DNA from: Oscillospiraceae bacterium
Lineage (GTDB): Bacteria; Bacillota; Clostridia; Saccharofermentanales; Saccharofermentanaceae
Assembly (NCBI GenBank): GCA_902767145.1
Contig: CACXGG010000138.1
Span: forward strand, 1-5,352
Direction of reading: 5' to 3'
Length of the DNA stretch: 5,352 bases
In this document: positions 1 through 5,352 of the stretch, one piece after another
How positions within the stretch are numbered: position 1 is the first letter of the stretch
How the letters are laid out: each line of letters starts with the position of its first letter
Made by a program: the position numbers and the translations under genes
The notes under the pieces: model-generated
Database searches by the model: none
What the model saw: only the letters and a program-made list of their open reading frames with translations
Told to the model about the DNA's origin: nothing

Positions 1-1
1 G

Positions 2-715
2 CCTTCTTTTCTTGCATCAAATGAGATAGATCTCTGTATCGCCAATGCAGAAAACAGCGCCCATGGTCTCGGTGTATCCCAGAGGATCATCGATGAGCTG
101 ATAAAGTGCGGCGTCGATGTTATAACCCTCGGAAACCACGCCTTCTCCAATTATGAATTCATCTCCCAGATCGGTAAGTTCACCAACGTGGTAAGGCCCT
201 CAAATGTCAGCGCTTCATGGCCCGGCCCGGATATCGTCTATGTGGAAAAGGCAGGGAAGAAAGTGGCAGTCATCAATCTCCTGGGTCAGGTGGAGATGAC
301 CCCCTTTGCTGAGGACCCCTTTACTAAGGCTGATGAACTCGTGGAAAAGATAAAAGAGCAGGGCATCAGGCATATAATCCTTGATTTTCATGCCGAGGCC
401 ACCAGCGAAAAGAAAGCCATGGGCTTTTATCTCGACGGAAGGGCATCCCTTGTGGTGGGAACCCACACCCACGTCCAGACAGCAGACAACAAGGTCCTGG
501 AGCATGGCACCGGTTACATTACCGATGCAGGCATGACAGGCGTTACCGATTCGGTATTGGGAATGGATATCGAGACCTCTGTTAAGAGGCTTAAGGATAA
601 GCTCCCTGCAAGATATGATCCCGCAGAAGGGGATGCATCCATAAACGGCGTTATCGCCGAACTTGATGATGAAGGCAGATGTATTTCTGTCAGAAGGTTT
701 ACGGAATATGAGTAA
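2..715 (+). CDS. ymdB: YmdB/TIGR00282-family metallophosphoesterase, 5' partial
   Basis: The reading frame is open from base 2 to the TAA at 713-715, giving 237 visible codons; the start lies off the left edge. A GTG at 188 lies in frame but is internal, because the protein upstream of it is clearly family sequence. Visible motifs, numbered from the first full codon: NAEN at 15-18, GNH at 44-46, NLLGQV near 92-97, DFHAEATSEK from 128 (His130) and GTHTH at 153-157 (His155, His157). These are the metal-ligand regions of the family. The missing part should be only about 20 residues and should carry the N-terminal Asp ligand motif, which would make a whole protein of about 260 residues, normal for the family. 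Known members are cytosolic dinuclear-metal phosphodiesterases; Bacillus YmdB hydrolyses cyclic nucleotides in vitro and affects biofilm and motility decisions. Activity here is inferred. The tryptophan-aspartate usually found after GNH is replaced (GNHAFSN). The gene overlaps lspA by 8 bases, so co-transcription is likely. Confidence 0.93.
   Translation, partial: PSFLASNEIDLCIANAENSAHGLGVSQRIIDELIKCGVDVITLGNHAFSNYEFISQIGKFTNVVRPSNVSASWPGPDIVYVEKAGKKVAVINLLGQVEMTPFAEDPFTKADELVEKIKEQGIRHIILDFHAEATSEKKAMGFYLDGRASLVVGTHTHVQTADNKVLEHGTGYITDAGMTGVTDSVLGMDIETSVKRLKDKLPARYDPAEGDASINGVIAELDDEGRCISVRRFTEYE
692..697 (+). promoter_or_regulatory. Ribosome binding site of lspA
   Basis: AGAAGG lies 10 bases before the ATG at 708, inside the end of the upstream phosphoesterase gene. 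It supports the start at 708 rather than the in-frame ATG at 663, which has no purine-rich site in front and would add 15 residues not typical of the family. Confidence 0.55.
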
Positions 716-1247
716 GTACAGATACGGACATTTTCTTTTTTCGACATTTATCGCTCTTGTGTTTATATCCATTGACTGGATAACAAAGAACAGGATCGCA
801 GGATCCTTCGCTCTCTATGAGAAGAGGGATATAATCCCGGGTTTCTTTTCCCTCTATTATGTCAGGAATACCGGCAGTGCATTCAGCATACTGGCCGATA
901 AGAGCTGGGGTATCACGGTGCTTTCCATAATATCCATCATCATGGCGCTGGCTATCCTCTACCTGCTCACCAAGGCAGGTCAGCTCAAGGATACTGTTTC
1001 CTGCGTAGCCCTTACGCTCCTACTTGCCGGTGCCGTTGGAAATCTCATAGACAGGCTGGTCTACAGGTCTGTAGTTGATTTTCTGAGATTTGATTTCGGA
1101 AGTGCCACATTCCCCATATTCAATGTGGCAGATATCTGTGCCGTATGCGGAACATTCCTCTTTGTGATAATCATCCTTTTTAAGCAGAAGAAAGTCGACA
1201 GTATCCTGGAGAAGGTGGAAAATGATCTTAGAACTCACCGCAGATAA
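708..1247 (+). CDS. lspA: Lipoprotein signal peptidase (signal peptidase II)
   Basis: This 179-residue membrane aspartyl protease cleaves the signal peptide from prolipoproteins after Lgt has lipidated the lipobox cysteine; it acts in the cytoplasmic membrane. All family motifs are visible: IDWITK near 22-27 (Asp23), VRNTGSAFS at 52-60 (Asn54), GNLIDR at 111-116, VVDF with Asp124 and FNVAD with Asp142. Asp124 and Asp142 are the predicted catalytic pair by comparison with the family. Four hydrophobic segments can be read at about 8-24, 66-88, 96-112 and 142-158, the usual topology, followed by a short charged cytosolic tail. Length is normal. The in-frame ATG at 663 would lengthen the N-terminus, but 708 has the better ribosome binding site and gives the usual short tail before the first membrane segment. 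The start overlaps the upstream stop by 8 bases and the end overlaps the rluD-family gene by 26. The lspA then rluD-family order is common in Bacillota. Confidence 0.96.
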   Translation: MSKYRYGHFLFSTFIALVFISIDWITKNRIAGSFALYEKRDIIPGFFSLYYVRNTGSAFSILADKSWGITVLSIISIIMALAILYLLTKAGQLKDTVSCVALTLLLAGAVGNLIDRLVYRSVVDFLRFDFGSATFPIFNVADICAVCGTFLFVIIILFKQKKVDSILEKVENDLRTHRR

Positions 1248-2130
1248 GACGGACATCAGGCTGGACGCCTTCATATCATCTCAGAACAGCGATTATACAA
1301 GATCTTACTTCTCGAATCTCATCGCTGAGGGCAAGGTTACCGTTAACGGTGCTGTTGCCAAGAAGGCGGGACTTAAGCTCAGGGAAGGCGACAGGGTTGT
1401 GGTCGATATCCCGGCTCCCGTTTCTACAGATGCCAAGCCTGAGGATATCCCTCTTGATATCGTTTATGAAGATGATGACCTCATCATAATAAATAAGCCC
1501 CAGGGTATGGTGGTACATCCCGCGGCAGGACACTATGAAGGCACCCTTGTAAATGCCCTTCTTTCCCACTGCGAAGGAAATCTCTCCGATATAAACGGCG
1601 TAATAAGGCCCGGTATCGTCCACAGGATCGATAAGGATACCTCAGGACTTATGATCGCCGTCAAGAATAACGAGACTCACATAAAGCTTGCCGAGATGAT
1701 GGCCAACCATGAAGTCGAGAGACAGTACAGGGCTCTCGTCTATGGTGTCGTCTCAGCTGACAAGGGTACCATCGATGCCCCCATCGGAAGGGCAGGAGCC
1801 GACAGGAGAAGGATGGTGGTCACCGAAGACGGAAAGCCCTCCATTACTCATTTCGAGGTGGTGAACAGATATACGGAGCTTACTGACCTGAAGCTCATCC
1901 TGGAGACGGGAAGGACCCACCAGATCAGGGCCCATATGACTTATATCGGTCATCCTGTTGCCGGAGATCCCCTCTATGCTCCCAAGAGAAAGAAGTTCGG
2001 TCTGAAAGGCCAGTGCCTTCACAGTAAGAGCATAAGGTTCATCCACCCCAGGACAGGTGAGGAGATGTACTTTGAGACTGATCTTCCCGAATACTACAAA
2101 AATGTGCTTGAAAGCCTGTATATGTTATAA
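1222..2130 (+). CDS. rluD: RluA/RluD-family 23S rRNA pseudouridine synthase
   Basis: The 302-residue protein has an N-terminal S4 RNA-binding domain (about 13-62, RLDAFIS through the GDRV region) and a C-terminal pseudouridine synthase domain (about 78-295). The catalytic motif HRIDKDTSGL starts at 134, making Asp137 the predicted nucleophile. INKPQGMVVHP at 90-100, LETGRTHQIRAHM at 227-239 and GHPVAGDPLY at 243-252 are the other family motifs. Members isomerise uridine to pseudouridine in RNA. The S4 domain and length fit the RluD/YlyB subgroup acting on large-subunit rRNA, but the target site cannot be read from sequence, so the symbol is by family. The ATG at 1222 is chosen because AGAAGG at 1210-1215 sits 6 bases before it and the N-terminus (LTADKTDIRLD) aligns with the family start. 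This start lies inside lspA (26-base overlap, different frame), so translation is probably coupled. No truncation or frameshift is seen. Confidence 0.95.
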   Translation: MILELTADKTDIRLDAFISSQNSDYTRSYFSNLIAEGKVTVNGAVAKKAGLKLREGDRVVVDIPAPVSTDAKPEDIPLDIVYEDDDLIIINKPQGMVVHPAAGHYEGTLVNALLSHCEGNLSDINGVIRPGIVHRIDKDTSGLMIAVKNNETHIKLAEMMANHEVERQYRALVYGVVSADKGTIDAPIGRAGADRRRMVVTEDGKPSITHFEVVNRYTELTDLKLILETGRTHQIRAHMTYIGHPVAGDPLYAPKRKKFGLKGQCLHSKSIRFIHPRTGEEMYFETDLPEYYKNVLESLYML

Positions 2131-2131
2131 T
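2123..2131 (+). promoter_or_regulatory. Candidate extended -10 promoter before phoH
   Basis: TGTTATAAT is an exact match to the extended -10 consensus (TG-N-TATAAT) and overlaps the last codons and the TAA stop of the rluD-family gene. No good -35 box lies at the right distance, but extended -10 promoters can do without one. Transcription would be expected to begin around 2137-2140, only 2 to 5 bases before the phoH ATG, giving a nearly leaderless mRNA. It could equally be chance, because the bases also encode Tyr-Met-Leu-stop. Confidence 0.3.
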
Positions 2132-2134
2132 CAG

Positions 2135-2140
2135 AGAAGG
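2135..2140 (+). promoter_or_regulatory. Ribosome binding site of phoH, unusually close to the start
   Basis: AGAAGG lies only one base before the ATG at 2142, much closer than the 6 to 10 bases seen for the same hexamer before the two upstream genes. No other ATG, GTG or TTG start is available in frame between the upstream stop at 2109-2111 and 2142, so the gene start itself is not in doubt. Initiation may depend on ribosomes terminating at 2130. Confidence 0.45.
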
Positions 2141-2141
2141 T

Positions 2142-3089
2142 ATGACCGAGAGAATCGAAAACATCAATATAAAAGAACTGAGCACCGGAGATCACACTAA
2201 GTCGATCGCCGATGCTTTCGACGTTACCGTAGACGTGGGTACCGACTGTATCGTAGTCAGCGGTGAGGATAACCTTAAGCTCACAAGAGCAGTTAATTCT
2301 ATTAAGTGCCTTTCTGATCTTTCCGCATCAGGCCAGATAGATAAAAGGCTGGTGGATTATGTGATCTGCCTTTCAAATGCCGGCAAGATCGAGGAGTTCA
2401 TGAGCCTTGGGGATGATGTTATCTATACCACACCTTCCGGAAGACCAATAAAGGCCAAGACATTGGGCCAGAGATTTTATACTGACGCACTTAAGAGGTC
2501 AGAGCTCGTTATCTGCAGCGGACCTGCAGGAACGGGAAAGACTTTCCTTGGTGTTGCTATGGCAGTCAAGGCATTCAGGAACAGGGAAGTATCCAGGATC
2601 ATCCTCACAAGACCTGCAGTCGAAGCAGGTGAGAGGCTTGGTTTCCTTCCCGGTGATATAGAAGAGAAGGTCAACCCTTACATGAGACCTATCTACGATG
2701 CTCTTACCATCCTTCTCGGTCAGGAGCTTTTCGAGAGATATTACGAAAAGGGACTTATCGAGGTTTCACCCCTGGCTTTCATGCGAGGCAGGAACCTTGA
2801 TGATGCCTTTGTACTTCTTGATGAAGCACAGAATACCACATGCGAACAGATGAAGATGTTCCTTACCAGGCTCGGTATCAACTGCAGGGCATGTGTATGC
2901 GGCGACTACACCCAGATCGATCTTCCCAAGGGAGTCAAGAGCGGCCTTTATGACTGCACCAAGGTCCTGGAGGATGTGGAAGGCGTAAGTATCGTCGCAC
3001 TTAAGAATGCTGATATAGTCAGGAATCCCCTTGTTATGAGGATCGTCAATGCATATGATAAGAGGGATAAGGAGCGGGATGATGAATAA
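2142..3089 (+). CDS. phoH: PhoH-like ATPase
   Basis: This 315-residue cytosolic P-loop protein belongs to the PhoH/YbeZ/PhoL family. The Walker A motif GPAGTGKT is at 127-134 and the Walker B motif VLLDEAQN at 224-231. ILTRPAVEAGERLGFLPGD at 154-172, PLAFMRGR at 210-217, QMKMFLTRLG at 236-245 and GDYTQIDLP at 254-262 complete the signature set. The first ~110 residues are a less conserved KH-like N-terminal region. Family members are ATPases with proposed RNA helicase-like roles, often beside ybeY, and are linked to rRNA maturation; the exact substrate is not settled. Here pgpH intervenes before ybeY, the common clostridial order. Length is normal. The terminal motif usually read as VRHPLV is VRNPLV at 293-298, and the residue after GD is Tyr. 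The gene starts 11 bases after the rluD-family stop and ends overlapping pgpH by 8 bases. Confidence 0.95.
   Translation: MTERIENINIKELSTGDHTKSIADAFDVTVDVGTDCIVVSGEDNLKLTRAVNSIKCLSDLSASGQIDKRLVDYVICLSNAGKIEEFMSLGDDVIYTTPSGRPIKAKTLGQRFYTDALKRSELVICSGPAGTGKTFLGVAMAVKAFRNREVSRIILTRPAVEAGERLGFLPGDIEEKVNPYMRPIYDALTILLGQELFERYYEKGLIEVSPLAFMRGRNLDDAFVLLDEAQNTTCEQMKMFLTRLGINCRACVCGDYTQIDLPKGVKSGLYDCTKVLEDVEGVSIVALKNADIVRNPLVMRIVNAYDKRDKERDDE
3069..3074 (+). promoter_or_regulatory. Ribosome binding site deciding the pgpH start
   Basis: AAGGAG is the strongest Shine-Dalgarno match in the window. It lies 7 bases before the ATG at 3082 and 4 before the adjacent ATG at 3079, favouring 3082. A weaker GAGGA at 3038-3042 lies 6 bases before an in-frame ATG at 3049, which would add 11 residues. 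Confidence 0.6.
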
Positions 3090-5151
3090 TTCTTTCGGTG
3101 TCAGGTTCCAGCAGGTCGTTATAATGATCCTTACGACCGCCATAATTATTATGCTGGTCTTCTACGGTTACCGTCCCACCAGCTATAACCTTAATGTGGG
3201 CTCTGTCTGCAACAGGGATATCTATGCCACCAGAAACTTCGTGGATTCCTATCAGACGGAATATGAGGCAGTTATCGCCAAGAATTCAGTAAATGCCATC
3301 TTTATCAGGTCTGAGGAACTGTCCGACCAGAGTATCGAGAACGTTGAGACATTCTTTACCCTGGTGGATCAGGCAAGAGCCCGCAGGGTGGATGAATTCG
3401 GTATGCCCAATGATGAATTTGATGAGGAGTTCGAGAACCTTAAGACAAATCTCGATACCATCATAGATGTCGTACCTTCAGATGACGACCTCAATACATT
3501 TATCTACATGTCCAACTCAGCCTATAACTATATAGAAGATAAGGCTGTTTCCATTACCGAGATCGTTATGATGGATAACGTAAATACGGACTCTCTTCCC
3601 GGATCTGTTGATTCCCAGGTGGATTCCTTCGTTACAAATAACGACTCCTATAGTATCTATGCCGATGCCCTTAAGAGCGTCCTGAAGCAGTTAGTCGTTC
3701 CCAACTCGGTATTCGATCCCGATGCCACTGACGAAGCGGCTGAGAATGCTTATATCGCTGCCAAGAACGAACCCATCATCGTCGATAAGGGAACAAAGAT
3801 CATAGGTGCAGGTGATGTCGTTACAGAGCATGCATACCAGAACCTGGTGGATCTTGAGCTCATCAGGGACGATTCCCTTGATGTCATCATCCTTGCCAGA
3901 GTAGCTGCCTATGAGATCCTTATAGTTGTAACAGGCCTTATCTATCTCGGAAACTCCAAGAAAAAGGCCCTCAATGAGATGAGGATCACCTATACCCTTG
4001 TGGTGACCTTCATCATACCGGTCATCGCTTCCATCTATCTGAAGGATCTTTCATCCATCATGGTGGTCACGCTGTTCTTTACCACCATCTGCGCCACATA
4101 TCTGGGCATGTCCGCTGGTATCATCCTTTCCATCCTCAATATGATGGTCATGTGGCCTCTTTATAATTTCGATGTTGAATATATCTTTGCATCCCTTGTG
4201 GGAATTGTCATCTGTTCTGTTCTCGCAGGAAGGCAGGGTAAGGCTTATAACAGTGCAGCACTTATCATCTTCCCGGCGCTCTTCTGTATCGCCGCATCAG
4301 TCATCTATAACACGCTCCTCGGCTCCACCAGGAATGAGTATATCGAAGCTGTTGTATGGACGGGTATCTCCGCTGCATTCTCAACAGTCATAGCCATCGG
4401 ACTTATGCCCATATATGAACTGTTCTCCAATGCCGTTTCTCCCGTAAGGCTCATCGAGCTCTCACAGCCCGGTCATCCGCTCCTTAAGAGGCTCTTCATC
4501 GAGGCATCCGGTACATATCAGCACTCCATGCTGGTAGCTAACCTGGCTGACTCCGCTGCGGAAGCCATCGGTGCAGACGCACTTCTCTGCAGGGTTGCCG
4601 CTTATTATCACGATATCGGTAAGCTGGAAAATCCCAAGTACTTCACCGAAAACCAGGCAGAGGGCATCAACCCCCATGACGACCTGACCACTGAAGAGAG
4701 CGTTGCCATCATCACAGCCCATCCCGAAAACGGCGTCAAGCTTGCTAAGAAGCATAAGCTTCCCGAGCCCATCATCAAGATCATCGACGAGCACCACGGT
4801 ACAATGTATCCCGGCTATTTCTACAGCAAGGCAGTCAGTGAGGCCCAGGCCAACAATCTCCCCATGCCTGATGTGGAGAAGTTCAGATACAGGGGACACA
4901 TTCCTTCAAGTAAGGAATCTGCCATCGTTATGATCGCCGATACATGTGAAGCTGCCATCAAGTCCACAAAGAAAGAGGAACTTGATGAGATCGAGGCACT
5001 TGTAAGAATGCTCATCAAGGATAAGATCGACCATGACCAGCTCATCGCATCCGGTCTTTCCTTCGAAGATATAGAAAAGCTCATCAGGGCTTTCCGTCAG
5101 GTATATGCAGGTGTATTCCACGAAAGGATAAAGTATCCTAATGCGAATTGA
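3082..5151 (+). CDS. pgpH: 7TM-HD membrane phosphodiesterase (PgpH-type c-di-AMP hydrolase)
   Basis: With the start at 3082 the protein has 689 residues, close to known PgpH proteins (about 700). Order of parts: a first membrane helix at about 11-29; an extracytoplasmic 7TMR-HDED domain at about 30-265, very acidic around 103-137; a multi-helix membrane block at about 268-441; and a C-terminal cytosolic HD domain at about 455-650. Predicted metal and catalytic residues are all present: His481 (GTYQHS), His510-Asp511 in HDIG, His547 (AHPENG), His571-His572 (DEHHG) and Asp620 (IADTCEAA). Characterised family members (Listeria PgpH, Bacillus PgpH/YqfF) hydrolyse cyclic di-AMP to pApA, with the outer domain thought to sense a signal. 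That function is inferred here from family and architecture. Position between phoH and ybeY is the standard Bacillota context. The gene overlaps phoH by 8 bases and ybeY by 11. In-frame ATGs at 3049 and 3079 are alternative starts, affecting only the cytosolic N-terminus. Confidence 0.94.
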   Translation: MNNSFGVRFQQVVIMILTTAIIIMLVFYGYRPTSYNLNVGSVCNRDIYATRNFVDSYQTEYEAVIAKNSVNAIFIRSEELSDQSIENVETFFTLVDQARARRVDEFGMPNDEFDEEFENLKTNLDTIIDVVPSDDDLNTFIYMSNSAYNYIEDKAVSITEIVMMDNVNTDSLPGSVDSQVDSFVTNNDSYSIYADALKSVLKQLVVPNSVFDPDATDEAAENAYIAAKNEPIIVDKGTKIIGAGDVVTEHAYQNLVDLELIRDDSLDVIILARVAAYEILIVVTGLIYLGNSKKKALNEMRITYTLVVTFIIPVIASIYLKDLSSIMVVTLFFTTICATYLGMSAGIILSILNMMVMWPLYNFDVEYIFASLVGIVICSVLAGRQGKAYNSAALIIFPALFCIAASVIYNTLLGSTRNEYIEAVVWTGISAAFSTVIAIGLMPIYELFSNAVSPVRLIELSQPGHPLLKRLFIEASGTYQHSMLVANLADSAAEAIGADALLCRVAAYYHDIGKLENPKYFTENQAEGINPHDDLTTEESVAIITAHPENGVKLAKKHKLPEPIIKIIDEHHGTMYPGYFYSKAVSEAQANNLPMPDVEKFRYRGHIPSSKESAIVMIADTCEAAIKSTKKEELDEIEALVRMLIKDKIDHDQLIASGLSFEDIEKLIRAFRQVYAGVFHERIKYPNAN
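5123..5128 (+). promoter_or_regulatory. Weak ribosome binding site of ybeY
   Basis: AAAGGA lies 12 bases before the ATG at 5141, longer than the ideal spacing. Because the start lies inside the end of pgpH, coupling to termination at 5149-5151 probably helps initiation. Confidence 0.35.
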
Positions 5152-5352
5152 TCTATATAATGACTGCGGATATAAGGAAACTTCCGGGATAGAGAAATAC
5201 TCGGATCTTTTATCCAAAGCTATCCTTAAGGACGATTTCATGAGCACTGATCTTCTTCAGAAAGCTCGTGATTCCTATGTTTCCCTTACTCTGGTAGATA
5301 AGGAGACCATCAGGGAGCTCAATAAGGAGAACAGGGACATAGATAAAGAGAC
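5141..5352 (+). CDS. ybeY: Endoribonuclease YbeY (rRNA maturation factor), 3' partial
   Basis: An ATG at 5141 opens a frame that stays open to the right edge, giving 70 full codons plus two bases. The fragment begins MRIDLYND and reaches the family block YVSLTLVDKETIRELN at 46-61, followed by RDIDKET, which matches the conserved region that normally precedes TDVLSF. The metal-binding histidine motif (HxxxHxxxxxH) lies in the missing C-terminal half and cannot be checked. YbeY is a cytosolic zinc-dependent endoribonuclease acting in 16S rRNA 3'-end maturation and ribosome quality control; the intact protein is about 150-170 residues. The start overlaps the pgpH stop by 11 bases. Identity rests on the N-terminal half plus the phoH-pgpH-ybeY gene order, which agree. 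Confidence 0.88.
   Translation, partial: MRIDLYNDCGYKETSGIEKYSDLLSKAILKDDFMSTDLLQKARDSYVSLTLVDKETIRELNKENRDIDKE

Noticed and set aside
373..378. TATAAT hexamer inside the ymdB-type gene
   Set aside because: No extended -10, no matching -35 and no gene start close downstream; most likely chance.
663..707. N-terminal extension of lspA from the ATG at 663
   Set aside because: No ribosome binding site precedes 663, and the added 15 residues are unlike LspA N-termini; the start at 708 has AGAAGG upstream.
215..772. Long open frame on the minus strand (185 codons) opposite the ymdB-type gene
   Set aside because: The plus-strand frame is an unmistakable family protein, and the antisense product shows no recognisable motif. 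Codon bias of the real gene readily keeps this frame open.
826..838. Short perfect inverted repeat GGGAT-ATA-ATCCC containing TATAAT inside lspA
   Set aside because: It encodes a conserved part of LspA (Asp-Ile-Ile-Pro), the stem is only 5 base pairs, and no -35 or extended -10 accompanies it.
4462..4899. Minus-strand open frame of 145 codons opposite the HD domain of pgpH
   Set aside because: It lies wholly within the conserved catalytic domain of pgpH and has no family resemblance; treated as a shadow.
5156..5161. TATAAT hexamer just inside ybeY
   Set aside because: No TG extension and no plausible -35 at the correct spacing; it lies downstream of the ybeY start codon, so a promoter here would not give full-length ybeY.
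1..5352. Search for CRISPR arrays, tRNA/rRNA genes, insertion sequences, direct repeats and rho-independent terminators
   Set aside because: None seen. The whole window is occupied by six overlapping or adjacent genes, with no intergenic space longer than 11 bases.

Overview
The window is a fully coding, single-strand (+) segment of a bacterial chromosome. It holds six tightly packed genes in the order ymdB-like phosphoesterase (5' end missing), lspA, rluD-family, phoH, pgpH (7TM-HD) and ybeY (3' end missing). Every protein matches a well-known conserved family, and gene-family content together with the phoH-pgpH-ybeY order points to Bacillota, most likely Clostridia. This fits the roughly balanced base composition and the strong preference for AGA/AGG arginine codons seen by eye. 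Species cannot be named from the sequence alone.

Layout: 2-715 is the last ~237 codons of a TIGR00282/YmdB-type metallophosphoesterase. At 708-1247 lies signal peptidase II, overlapping the first gene by 8 bases. At 1222-2130 lies a large-subunit-type pseudouridine synthase with an S4 domain, overlapping lspA by 26 bases. At 2142-3089 lies a PhoH-like ATPase, after an 11-base gap. At 3082-5151 lies a membrane HD phosphodiesterase of the PgpH family, overlapping phoH by 8 bases. At 5141-5352 is the start of the endoribonuclease YbeY, overlapping pgpH by 11 bases and running off the right edge. There is no intergenic stretch longer than 11 bases, no RNA gene, no mobile element, no CRISPR array and no terminator-like hairpin.

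The packing implies one polycistronic, translationally coupled operon. The themes are RNA/ribosome maturation (RluD family, PhoH, YbeY), cyclic-nucleotide turnover (YmdB family at the left, PgpH at the right) and lipoprotein processing (LspA). I found no evidence for an undescribed system. The points most worth a second look are a perfect extended -10 motif overlapping the rluD stop codon that could give a near-leaderless phoH transcript, the alternative starts of pgpH, a few substitutions in otherwise conserved motifs, and the unusual placement of ymdB directly before lspA.
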